Below the pieces are notes generated by a model, which was not told the DNA's origin, did no database searches, and worked only from the letters and a program-made list of their open reading frames with translations. The translations under genes were made by a program, and so were the position numbers. Below, one piece after another: positions 35,484 through 47,300 of a stretch of DNA of 64,000 nt (its first letter is position 1; each line of letters begins with the position of its first letter). Origin of the DNA: Cryptomeria japonica (Eukaryota; Streptophyta; Pinopsida; Cupressales; Cupressaceae); the NCBI RefSeq assembly GCF_030272615.1, contig NC_081406.1, positions 109,007,283 to 109,071,282 of the forward strand, given 5' to 3'.

Positions 35484-36933
35484 TATTAGAAATTAAGGTG
35501 ATTTGTGAACATAATTATTTAATATTATTTTTCAAACAATGAACATCTAGAAGCGACGCTTAATGAAAAGTGAAGCTGATAAATGAGTGATTTTGGGTGC
35601 TTGGAAAGACGCAACATGTCTCTTAGTATTCTATTATTCATTACATTTAGTGTATTGTTTATCTTCCAAGTTTGGGTACCCAAGTTGGAGGAAAATTATT
35701 GGAGCCAAAATCTATGTCCTTTCACATTTTGAGGAGGCAATCTGGAAGGGGTTGGAACATTTGGAATGAAGATCCATATTTTGGTGCCTTGTTTGGTGAT
35801 TTATAGCTCTTGGCAAGTCTACAAAAATAAACTCTTTGGATGTAGAAATCAATGAGGAACAATTAACTATAGAGTTACTTTACAAGAACAAGTACAAGTT
35901 GAGGTATAAAGAGGTTCTTCATAGGTACATGAATGCTACCATGTTGTCTAGAGGAAAAGAGGAGAATGAAGATGAATACATTATGATCTCGTATATTTGA
36001 ACATAATGCATACTTGTCCTCTCTTCTTGGTGGAGTCTTTTTCCTACAAGGGTTTCTCCATGCAAATCGTGTGCTATGTGATTCTCTTATGTTGTTGATT
36101 TATGCCTTTTTCTACTATCTTATAATGATGTTATAATTAATTATTATTTTTATAAGTTCACATAAGGTGGTATTGATAAGCATGGTATGTAGGTCAATTT
36201 TTAATCAACATAAATAATATGAATCTAATCTTGGTAATTCCATATTAAGGCAATTTAATTTTCATATTTGCATATAAGTTTCATATTTTCATATTAGAGT
36301 AGTCCAAGCCTTATATCTCATCTGTTGAAGTCATATCTTGATTATTTGGATAAACATTGAGATTTTCAAACCTTTTCTATTAAAAGCTATATGTTTCTCA
36401 ACAACATATCCATTATGTGATTTATAGTCCTTCATTTGGTGGAGATGTTGAGAATACATGTGACTCGTCTTATTACCCCACATGATTTGTACATTCAAAT
36501 CTCTCTACAATGTATCATACATAACCACTTGTAAATTTCATTGAAAAAATCTAATCTTCACATTATATATTTACATCATTTGATATAATATAGTTATTCT
36601 CTCCTTTTGGGTCTGTATTTTTCTTTCATTGAAACTCCTTGATCTTGGGTAGTTATTTCCATAGTTTGACCCTACACATCTTTAATTCATACTCAATTTT
36701 TAATAATTGAATTTATGTGCACTCTCTCATAATACACACAATCTGAGGTGGCATATCAAATCTATTGATCCTATGTTAGATCTATTCAAATTCTTTGAGG
36801 AAACATATGTTGCTTCAATTATTCATTTCTTTAATCCAAAATTGTTACATTTGTATATTATAGTTTATTTCATTATGTACAATTTGACATATATTTGAAC
36901 TTAATTTTTCTCACACACCAAATTGGGGAGGAG
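35484..36933. other. Intergenic DNA / probable gypsy interior remnant
   Basis: No clear domain was found. A 58-codon open stretch (about 35822-35999) is rich in Lys, Glu and Tyr and has no recognised family. Its position before the LTR start at 36934 suggests decayed 3' internal sequence of a gypsy element. Confidence 0.3.
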
Positions 36934-37330
36934 TGTAGAGGAGAAAATTGCATGCGCCCATACCTTTCCCATTGATTTTCTTGACCACTTTTGGTTCATT
37001 TTTTTTATTATGATTTTATAACACAATTTGGCTCTCTTGGCATCTTCACTAACCCCAAGTCTAATACCAACACTTAAATATGTGTTATCTTATTTTAAAA
37101 CCTCTTTGACCCATATATCATTAAATTTTCTATCCTATATTGAATTACACGTACATTTTATCATCTATTTATCCTTTACTATGATTACAAGTATGGTTTT
37201 TCCCCCTATTTTCAAATAACAAATCCACACTGTCTATGGTCAAAAATTTTAATATTTGACAATTACACACCAAAATGGGTTCCAAAAAATTTGAAATATG
37301 ACCTTATAAAAATCCATGTAATCTTACAAC
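36934..37330 (+). repeat. Gypsy LTR fragment
   Basis: AAATTGGGGAGGAG (36920-36933), a polypurine-like tract, precedes TGTAGAGGAGAAAATTGCAT, an LTR-like start shared with 32578. The 3' border was not found, so the extent is approximate. Confidence 0.4.
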
Positions 37331-37639
37331 AATTTTAGATTATGGGGAATTCAAATCAAATAGGTTAGGAGAGATGTTGATCATGAACAAGGATGAGGGT
37401 GAGGGCATACAAGGAAACCCCATTGTAGGGGTCAATACTTGTCATGGAGGAGATTTTGGGCTCCTCCACCCAAGTAATTTGCAGGTGTCTTTCCCTTTTG
37501 ATTTCTTTGCATTTATTGCTTTCTTATTTTGTGTTGATGTGGATTTCAATCCACGTGAGTGGGAGTCGGGGCATTAAATGTGTTGTATCTCATTGAAAAA
37601 TACTGATCAAAATGGATAGTAACCCAATTGAAGGCGCTT

Positions 37640-38890
37640 GAAATATTAACAATGCCCCACCATCTTATGCTAAATGATTCAAAGTGGCTTTCGTTGAGAC
37701 TCCAGTTTTTGTTCTTGAGTTAGTAAAATTTGAATCCAACATTATTACCCAAATGGAAGGTAATGGACAACATGACAGAGAAGGAGGTAAGCAACCTACC
37801 ATTGTTGTCTCTAGGCTTTGCATTACTCCTAACCTTAAATGATTTTTATAATTAATGAAGAGAAAACCCATTTAAAGAATGTTGCTATCTTTCTTATGAC
37901 TATGGATGCTGGTAAATTCCTGACCTATAAATTATTAGATGAATGATTTAAGAATACTTGGGTTAAAAAATTAGGGTTTCAAATTTCTTTTTGTAGGATG
38001 ATTCAAAAATGGCTTCTCACTATTTTTTCAAAGATTTTATTTATTACAGATGACAGTGGTAGAGAGGCAATATTAGTCATCAGGTAATTGTACCTTTAGG
38101 CCTCTCAAGTGGTTGCCCGAGGCCATTAACGATAAAATTATGGCTTTATCCTAGCCTAGGTGGATTGTGGTCATGAATCTCCCCCCTTGCCCTAGAATTT
38201 AATTACACAATTTCTGGAATATGTGGGGAAGGTTCTTAGGGTTGACAATTCCCAAATGCTTATCTGTCACATGGGCGCTAGAGTTTTCATATCTATCAAT
38301 CCAGGGAAATACCTTCCCAAATTCATTGAGATTAACATAGATGATGAGCCCCTTGTTTGTATCATTGAAGCTCTTGGTGGCATCAATTCTTTTTTTTGTG
38401 CAAATGGAAGGGGCATAACCATAGGAATATCCCTCTTCTTGCTAAAAGGACAATTCCTATCGAACCCATAGGTGGACCTAATGTTATTCCTTCAAATTAT
38501 GGTAATGTAGGGGTCCTTTATTTGATTTGACCATTCCTCTCTTGAGTGCACTTGTTGAGAGTCCTAATATTGTTCAAGAGCTAATTTTAGAGCGGCTCAA
38601 CTCTCTAAAGGATGCCATTCGAGCCGTGGCCATTTCCCTAGTTGTTGGCCTCCCCATTTTGGATAATTCTCTAAATTTGGGAGGGTTTAATGCAAACCCA
38701 CCCTCCCATTTAGCCATTTTTGTCTCACTGTCTGAAGGCAGAGAGGCTAAGAAGGCAAATCGTGACCAGTTTATTCACCCTAAGGCTCATAAGAATAGAA
38801 GAAATAATGTACAACAATTGGCCTTGGAGAATATTAGGAGGAATGGGATCGCTAGGATAAATAGGGCCAATTCATCCAATGACTCTTAGG
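37640..38890 (+). pseudogene. LINE ORF1-like relic
   Basis: In the frame at 38223-38471, MGARVFISINPGKYLPKFIEI resembles the AR.CV.I...K.LP..IEI part of plant LINE ORF1 proteins (DUF4283 family). It would be followed by a zinc region that here has lost most cysteines. Just upstream NLPPCP and FWN...GKVL fit the same family. The next frame (38527-38889, 120 codons) would be the basic C-terminal part. Stops and frameshifts break it, and no ORF2 was found next to it. Confidence 0.4.
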
Positions 38891-39290
38891 CTACAATTCC
38901 CTCCTCCTACTAGAGATTGTTGTCTCTCAACCTAAGCTATTTTCGGTTAATGGATTTGAAAATGGCAAATTTTCTCTTGTTACTTGTCCATAGTAAAGGA
39001 TATTGAGAACAAGAGCCTCCCTATTAATAGGTTGAACAAGATAGACACTCTAGTTAACCCCAAGGGGAGAACTGATGCTCTGGATTTATCTAATAAGTTC
39101 AGTGCTATTTTTGAACCTTTATTAGAGGATACTAAGACTTCTGCCCTTTAGGAGAATCATATGTCCTCTCCTAGTTAGCCTTACAATAGAGTAGTCCTTG
39201 GTGTTGATTTCCAATGCTCTCGACTATCAAATTCTCTACATTCCTCCTCCCAAGAGGGGATTGTAGGGATGAAGCCTTCTTTGATATTAT
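38891..39290. other. Short unassigned interval
   Basis: This stretch between the LINE-like relic and element B contains interrupted frames only. It may be the 3' continuation of the LINE relic. Confidence 0.3.
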
Positions 39291-39686
39291 TGTACACACC
39301 TAAAACTGGCACAACTAATTAAATGGATTTTATGGATTTAATCATCATTAAATCACCTATTATTTAAATTAAAATTTAATTAATATCTCTATTCTTCTAA
39401 TCGCCTATTAATTAAATTAAGATTTAATTAATATACCCTTCTTCTATTCTAGCCATTTTAATTAAATTCACATTTAATTAAAAATATCAATTTATTCCCT
39501 TTCCCATTTTAATTAAATCTACATTTAATTAAAATCCCCTTTGCATCTAAATAAATCAAAATTTATTTGTAAATCCCCCCCACATGCAAAATCCTACCAA
39601 TGCAAGTTGCATCCCTTTTGACTAAATTAAATTATTTTAATTTAACTAAAAATTATATTTTCCCTCACCCACTTGCAAAATCTTAC
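39291..39686 (+). repeat. Element B 5' LTR, left piece
   Basis: Starts TGTACACACCTAAAACTGG and continues with AT-rich inverted blocks (AAATTAAAATTTAATTAATAT) like those in the LTR of element A. It is cut at CTTAC (39682-39686) by the insertion of A and resumes at 54622/54627. Confidence 0.65.
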
Positions 39687-41669
39687 TGTAGTCACATAAA
39701 TCTGTCCACTTAATTAAATGAATATTTAGTATTTATTTGATTATTTAACCATCAATTAATAATTAATTAAATTAATATTTAATTAATTCATCTTAACGCT
39801 CTTCTCCTATTAATTAAATAAATTATTCAATTTATTTGATTTAATTCACTTAACCAAATTCATACCATTAATTAAATAAATAAATCATATTTGTTTAATT
39901 AAATCTTCTCTCACATTTAAATAAATTAATATTTATTTAAATCCCCCAAAATCCCACCTCTCACATTTAAATAAATTAATATTTATTTAAATCCCCCAAA
40001 ATCCCACCTCTCACATTTAAATAAATTAACATTTATTTAAAATCACCTTTATCCTCCACCCACTTGTATTTTCCTACAAAAGCAAGTTGCACAATTATTT
40101 TAAATAAATAATTTATTTAAATCACCTTTATCCTCCACCCACTTGTATTTTCCTACAAAAGCAAGTTGCACAATTATTTTAAATAAATAATTTATTTAAA
40201 TCACCTTTATCTTCCACCCACTTGTATTTTCCTACAAAAGCAAGTTGCACAACTATTTTAAATAAATTATTTATTTAAAATCCTATTTATCCTCACCCAT
40301 TTGAAACCTTTAATGGTTTCCCTTAAAGTATTCAAACTTGATGGCTTTAAAGTCTTCAAACTTGATGGCTTCTTTCTATAGTCTTCTTAAGACTTTAATG
40401 GTTTTCCTTAAAGTCTTCAAGCCTTTAATGGTTTCCCTCAAAGTCTTCAAGCATTTTAAATGCTTTATCTTCTTTTTCTCATTTAAATAAATTAATATTT
40501 ATTTAAATATTTATCCAAATTCAACTTACACCATTTAATTGAAATAAATGATTTTATTTTAATTGAAAATACCAAAATTTCTTCCACTTGCATTTTCCTA
40601 CAAAATCCACTTGTATGCCTAAACCCCTTCTAGATTCTTCTAAACCCTTCCTAATTAGCCTAATCCATCCCCTAAATATTGTCACATTCCTAAGCAAATT
40701 GGAGTCACTTCTCAAAGACTCCAAAGTCTTTGAAAAGCAATTAATGCTTTGTGTGTTCAACAAATTAACCCTCAAAGTCTTGGATAACCTTTGAAAGCTT
40801 CCAACCTTCAACCACTAAATGGCTCAAAGTCTTGGATAACCTTTGAAAGCTTTCAACCTTCAACCACTTAATCCCCAAAGTCTCCAATAACCATTAATGG
40901 TTAATTCAACCCTCCCACATGGTTAAAACATTTGTTTTGACTCAACCTCTACCCAACCCAAGGGTCTCATCAAGCCTTTAATGCTTTGACCATGATTATC
41001 TCTTAATCATTTGCACAAAGGTTTATCCTTGCATTAACTCCTAATCCAGTGGGTAATCCTAATTTAGACTTGACCCTTACCTTCTAGATAACCATGAGGT
41101 CTTCTCAGGCCTTTAATGCCTCCAACCTCTTCTCTCAACCCAATCCTATGTTGACACTTGTCACCATTTTATTGGTGCCAATTGTGCACATGGATCCCCA
41201 ACTTTCAAACTTGGCCCTTGATTAAACCATTCAATCTTAACCCTTCATTTCCCCATTTCTTCTATAAATAGAACCCTTCTCCTCAAGCAAAAGAGAAGCA
41301 TTTTAGAGTATTGTTGTTATACGGGCATTAGCATAGAGCTTTTTCATAGCATCACTATCTACTCTTGCATAGTATTTGCTTATCATATTCAACCATCTTG
41401 AATCTCCATATGGCATCCATGGCTAGTGCTAAAAGCTGAGAGCTACACTCATTTGGGACTTGGAGAGGAGAGGAACAAGGGAGGAGCAACTATGAGCATC
41501 TTGATTAGCTATTTCATTTTATGTTTATATGCTTTCTATTTCATGCTTAATATCTCTCTTGATATGCCTGTTTAGGATAATCTTTTGTTGCTAACACTAA
41601 CGTTTGTTTCTTGTGCTCTTGTATGTGTTGCCATCAAACAGGTTTTCTAATCCTTTTTGCAGAGCATCA
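39687..41669 (+). repeat. 5' LTR of element A
   Basis: TGTAGTCACATAAATC...AGAGCATCA. It contains two full and one partial 50-bp units (39911-40040), three 79-bp units (about 40024-40260), many AT-rich perfect inverted repeats such as ATTTAAATAAAT/ATTTATTTAAAT, a run of (TT)AAAGTCTTCAA units (about 40310-40450) and a TATA box at 41263-41270. Confidence 0.95.
41263..41270 (+). promoter_or_regulatory. TATA box of the element A LTR promoter
   Basis: TATAAATA preceded by a pyrimidine-rich stretch, about 400 bases before the LTR end. The same box is in the 3' LTR (54215) and the solo LTR (34156). Confidence 0.65.
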
Positions 41670-41671
41670 TT

Positions 41672-41689
41672 TGGTGAACCCGACGTGAA
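41672..41689 (+). other. Primer-binding site of element A
   Basis: TGGTGAACCCGACGTGAA starts two bases after the 5' LTR. The same 18 bases with one change occur at the corresponding place in element C. I did not identify the tRNA. Confidence 0.75.
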
Positions 41690-44365
41690 TCCAAACACCA
41701 AAAAGATCATTTTTTTTTTTAACCAATAACATGTTTGAATGTTGAAAATGTCACACAGGTTGCGATTTTGACACTGTTTTGGTGCGTTTGGCATTATTTT
41801 GGCGCTATTCCCCCTGTTTCAGTGCTTTTCCCTTCTCTGTCTTTCCCTTTCTTTTAATACGTTTGTGTTAAATAGTGCCTCTGTTCAAACGCAGACTAGC
41901 GCTATTGTAACAAAACGTTGTACAAATCACCTTGTAACCAAAAAAAAAAAAAAATTTAGGCTTGTAGAAGCCCACCAAATAGGCAGATTTTACTAACTAT
42001 TTTTCTCTTTTGTGCAGATTTAAATTAGATTAAAGAGTAGATTTATATTTTTTACTAACTTGTTTTTGAAGTTGGTTTTAAAAATGAATTAACTTTTTAT
42101 TTTGGTTTAAAATTAACTTCACATTTCAAATTTGGGCTTTTGAAAAAGAATCACACATTTGTTTGGGGCTCTTAAAAAGAATTTCATTGTTCAAAGGTAA
42201 AAAGAACCACAAACTTATACAAAAACAACTTTATTTTTTTTGCAAGTTAGAAAACAAACTTCGTTTTGGTGCTTAAAATCAACAAGGCAAATTTTATTTC
42301 TTGCATCAAGATAAAACTCACAATCCACACTTCCATTTTTGGTGCAAATAAAATTCACAATCAACTTGTCTCATTTTTAAAGCAATCTTACTTCATGCAA
42401 ACGTGTTTTTCATTAAGTTGACCAGGATTTTCAAATTCTAGTTTACTCAAACAATTGCCTTTGAAAATTAAAAAGAACACCATGATTGTTGGAGCAACAT
42501 CTCCAAATAGTTAGATCACATTGCAATGATAGATTAAAAAGAACAGGTGTTTTTCGTGCTTGGCACACTTGTGCAAAGAGTTGGTCGAGTGGTCCTACTT
42601 CTAACACACACTATCCTCTCCCTTGGCTTTCGTGGTCCTAGGTGCAAGAGAAAAGTGTTAGTAACACTCACATTTTATCTTTTTAAGAGAGGCCTGCCAA
42701 GGGATCGATACTCTTGGGAACGACCTCGAGCGGTAAATCCTTCGAGCCGCTATAGAAATCAGGTGAGAGCGAAAGCTGTAGCCTTGGGTATAGCTGTTCC
42801 TACAGTGTAACTGGCCGAAAGGACAAATGGGCCCCACCACCAGTTACAAGGCTCTTAAGTGAGTCACTGCAGAATGAACTTATGTCCAAAGCCATCGAAC
42901 ATGACTAAACACCTTTAAGTAGTAGCCCACCTGTTCTATTGATTGAGGATATTTGAGGTATAATTTAGTGCAAGAGCATAGATGGTTTTGCTCCCAAGAT
43001 ACTCACCATACATATTTCCTTGAGTAGAAACATAGCTTTTTGAAAAGTCACTTGTGGCTTGATAAAAGTGGTGACTCCCCCATCATAGGGATCATCTATT
43101 TGTTATGCTCGTGCAAGACTTAGTATATCACATCCTTACCTGCCATGGCGGGATTCATAAGGTATGTAGTACCAAAGTCGAAGAAATATCAAGATGTGGG
43201 CTAAATTTATCACAACTGGCCATTTGACCTTAGGGATAAAAAGTGTTTGAAGTGTGTTCGTTTTACAGACCTAGTGCGAATTGAGCCGACTTCAGGCTTT
43301 GGAAATACACCTTAAAATAAATCTAAAGGAAGGGTCAAAAACAAGTCCAAGGATTGGGTTGATCTAGACCCATACTCATTTGTGCCTTTGAGGCTACAAT
43401 CTTGTGTTTGTGTGCTTGCTTTGTTTTCTTGTCAAAGAAAAATCAGAAAATCAATCCCAAAAACAAAGTATTCATCCAACATCTGTCAACACAACCAAAA
43501 ATACCAAAAACAAAGTGCAAACAAACAAAGAGTCAAAAATTTATGACCATTCTTCACATCTTGCGAAAGAAGAAGTGTCATCAGAATATTACCTTGAAAA
43601 GAAGACCATTAAGCTCAAAGGCTTTGATCAAAAGGAGGAAATTCTTCTATCTCAATAGACAAATCTTTGTCTCACATAGAGTCTTTCTACATCGCATGCG
43701 TCTCTATCTTCAAGGTAAAACAAACGAGTTTGATTCCGAATCATTGAACCGCAGAGCTTTTATGCAATATAGAGCTCTGAGTTATCACAAAAATCAAGGA
43801 GGAAAGATTAATCCCAACTTCTTCCCAAACATCTGTATCACCTACAACACAGCTCGAGAAATGCCACCAACGCCTGAAAGGGAAGAAGTAGAGTTTGTTC
43901 CATTTGTAACACAAAGTTTTTATTAAAGTTGAAAACAAAACATCCATCATCTCATTCATACATCATTTTTCCATCATCAATTCATCCCAAAACTCTCAAA
44001 ACATTAAGAGGTTCTTGTCCCAAGATTCCTTTTTTAGATATTGCTTGAAATCAAACACATCACATCACTTTTAGATTGTTTCTACATCTAGGATAAGCTC
44101 ATCCTAAGAGACACATCTACGCAGGTTAAAACTAGTTCATGAGTGAATCCTCTCATTGCTAGGTAGTCAAAATCTGTAACACATCTCAGATTTCTCTACA
44201 CCTTATCACATCCAAACTCATCAAAACAAACAAGCAATTCAAAGAAAGAATTCTGGTTACATTTACCTTTAGAGTGCTAGAGATCTACAATCCACTAATC
44301 ATCCATCTTTCATCGAACAACTCATCATCATCTTCAATCAACTTCAACACAAACTTGCAAACAAA
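41690..44365 (+). other. 2.7-kb leader of element A, gag not found
   Basis: Normally gag with a zinc knuckle would precede protease here. No frame resembling the retrotransposon gag domain or a CCHC knuckle is seen. The stretch contains a more GC-rich, possibly structured segment (about 42680-42850, with AGCGG...CCGCT stems). Blocks around 42415-42530 and 42980-43010 are shared with the leader of element B (GTTGACCAGGATTT, ATTAAAAAGAACACCAT, TTGGAGCAACATCTCCAA, GATACTCACCATA). Confidence 0.7.
43402..43926 (+). CDS. Small basic open frame in the leader of element A
   Basis: A 174-codon frame beginning MCLCACFVFLSKKN, very rich in Lys, Arg, Asn and Gln, ending in a PPTPEREEVEFVPF stretch. It overlaps an 84-codon frame in another register, and I recognise no domain. 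It could be an upstream protein of the element, or chance in an A-rich leader. Confidence 0.2.
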   Translation: MCLCACFVFLSKKNQKINPKNKVFIQHLSTQPKIPKTKCKQTKSQKFMTILHILRKKKCHQNITLKRRPLSSKALIKRRKFFYLNRQIFVSHRVFLHRMRLYLQGKTNEFDSESLNRRAFMQYRALSYHKNQGGKINPNFFPNICITYNTAREMPPTPEREEVEFVPFVTQSFY

Positions 44366-47300
44366 ATGGCTCAAACTCGATCACGGTCAAGGCAACGAGA
44401 AATTGAAATTGAAGGGCATGACCCAAAAACAACCAATAATGATCATCAGATGTTCAAGAATCCACTTCCATCACAAGATCAAAGGGGTCCTTCCACGTCC
44501 AGACGAGGTCCTGATACCACTGATTATACGCAGGCTGCGTATAATTACACTGTAAATCACCTGTATGATGCCAATGAACAAATTGCAACCATAACCTTCA
44601 AAAATCCCACCTCAAATTGCAATGTTGTTACACGTCGTGGCAAGGTCACCATCAAGGCAGCTCCACAAGGCACCACCTCCAATCCAAAGCAGTACAATCT
44701 TGTGGAACAATTAGACAAAACGCCTGCGCTTATATCCATTTTAGAGCTATTACGCCTGTCACCATCTCATAAAACTATCTTGGATCAAGCACTCCAAGAG
44801 GCGTCAGTCCCTGCGAACCTTAATACGGACCAATTTCAAGCCATGGTTGGAAATCTAAAGTCATCACCTTGTCTCACTTTTTCCGAAAGTGACAACTCTT
44901 CATTCCAACAACCTCATAACGCCTCACTCCACATTGAAGGCTTTGTCAACCAACACAGGATCAAGCGAGTCTTGATCGATAATGGAGCAGGCCTAAACAT
45001 TTGTACACTACAGTTGGTCACAGCATTGGGATATGCAATAGAATCCGTGGATCCTCGCAAGAAGATCACCATCAAGGCCTATGATGATGCAGAGCGTTCA
45101 TCCAAAGGAGCGGTGGTGCTACCAATCCGAGTGGGCCCTGTGGTAAAACACATAATTTGTCAGGTTCTGGACCTTCCTCTGCCATATAATCTATTATTAG
45201 GAAGACCTTGGATACATGCCATGCAAGCCGTTCCATCTACCTACCATCAATGTATCAAGTTCCCACATAATGGTGCAGAGATCACAATCCTGGGTGATGC
45301 AAATCCCTTTGCATTTTGCCATAATATCAGCCATCAACCAGAGATTACTGTTCCTAATAATAGGGAAGCCATTTCCTCCACATCATATGTAAATCCCACC
45401 TCTCTTGCCAGTTCGAACACCCCTATACCCAAGCAAGAAAAGCTTAAGATGAAAGTCGCAGAGGAAGGTCCCGGGGAATATAACTTAAGTCAACTCTTTT
45501 GTGTGGGACAAATGCCCACTTCTCCTAGAACACATGGTAAACCACAGCAGTTACTCCAGCAACGACTAATCACGCCTCCATGTGCCTTAATGCCTTTCAT
45601 TCTTGGAAAGAGTCAAGAGGAAGAGACACAAGATGAGGACCTGGCGGACTGGATCTATAAAGATCCCATCACCACTGACAAACCGCAAGTTACACTTCCT
45701 ACGGAACAATATGGCAAAGACCTCCTCATTATGCAAAGAATGGGATATGATGGTCAGAGTGCTTTGGGATACTGCAAACAAGGACGACATGAACCACTGC
45801 TGCCAGAGTTCAAGCCCAAAGGTAATACAGGCCTAGGCTTTGAAAAAGAGATCCTTCCTAAACTCAGATTTAAAGGAAAACCTAGCAAACCATTTTGCCC
45901 ACCTACTGTAAAGAGGACACCTTTCATAATCAAAGCACCATCAAGCACTATCCCCACTACCCCCTCAAGGCTCACAACTCCACCATCACCAATGTCACTC
46001 ATCCCATCAAACGAACCAGTAATCCTATCAGCAACACCATTTGTAGCAGCAACTATATTGGAACCCGCAGCAGCATCTATGGCACCAGTAGTTCCAGCAG
46101 AAGCCACTGAGTCACCATTACCGATACTTCCAGTGACAAATCCATTAAACCCCATCACAATTCCTGCAGCACCGATCACTACAAGGATACATAAACCAAT
46201 CACACCTGTCGTGTTTAACTCCAAAGACATCCCAGTATGGTATAGCAATCGGATGCTGGAGAGTGATTCAGAGACCGACTCACATGAGTGGGAATTCGAT
46301 TCAGTGCAACTTAACACTTCAGATGAGGAAGACACATCACCACCTCCACCCCGCAAAGACATCCCTGTTTACGGAGAAGCACAGATAAAGACCACTTGGG
46401 TACCTGAGCTGGAAACATCTTCCACAGACCCTACGTCTCATCCTACGCCTGATTCTGACAGGGAGAGTACCATCAACGACCTTCACCACACTGTCTTAAC
46501 CCTCACTGATACATCTCCCGCACTTAACTTAATCGATGAAGTAATGCCCATTATCCACCCTGAACTCATCGAATGGAACCAACCAAATCCCCCATGTCTT
46601 GACCTCTTCCAAAATGATGAGGCTATCATTGACTTTTTGGAATTAAGGGATAATCTACCAAGCGGGGATCACAAAGCTGGATTCGCCATTGAACTTAATA
46701 GCGCAGCATACTTCGGGGTGGATGCCAAACCCTTCAGCTGCAAAAATATAACATTAAAACATGGATCTTCCAGTGAAAACCACACTGTGGCACTCTTTGA
46801 TCCAACAAAAGTAAAAAGAAAGAGCGTATCCAACGGTGAAAACCTCTCTGAGGCGCCTGAGGATGAAGGGTTTGACATTCTCCCTGCTAATGCACAACAG
46901 GAACGATCAACGATCCTCATTGAGGAGACCAAAGAATACAATGTGGGGACTCCTGAAAACCCTCATATTATACATCTGGCATCTCTTCTCACTCCAGAGG
47001 AACAACCTACATTTATAGAGTTCTTCCAGCAGCGTCAGATCAACTTTGCATGGTCATATGCAGACATGCCTGGGCTTGATCCGGATTTAGTTATGCATCA
47101 TCTCACAGTAGCAAAAGGAGCCAAACCTGTCAAGCAAAAACTTCGTAAGATGCATCCTCAGATTGCCGTACTAGTCAAAACAGAACTCAAGAAACTCCTG
47201 GATGTTGGTTTCATTAGACCAATTGATTATGCAGAATGGATCTCCAACATTGTACCAGTTGGCAAACCAAAAGGGGGCATCCGCATTTGTACAGACTTCA

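Noticed and set aside
40554-40811. 85-codon frame present in both LTRs of A
   Set aside because: It is repeated only because the LTR is repeated; no family match, and it lies in the non-coding U3.
45754-46362. 202-codon minus-strand frame opposite element A polyprotein
   Set aside because: It lies opposite the Pro/Thr-rich linker and reads as Gly/Val/Ser low complexity; a shadow frame.
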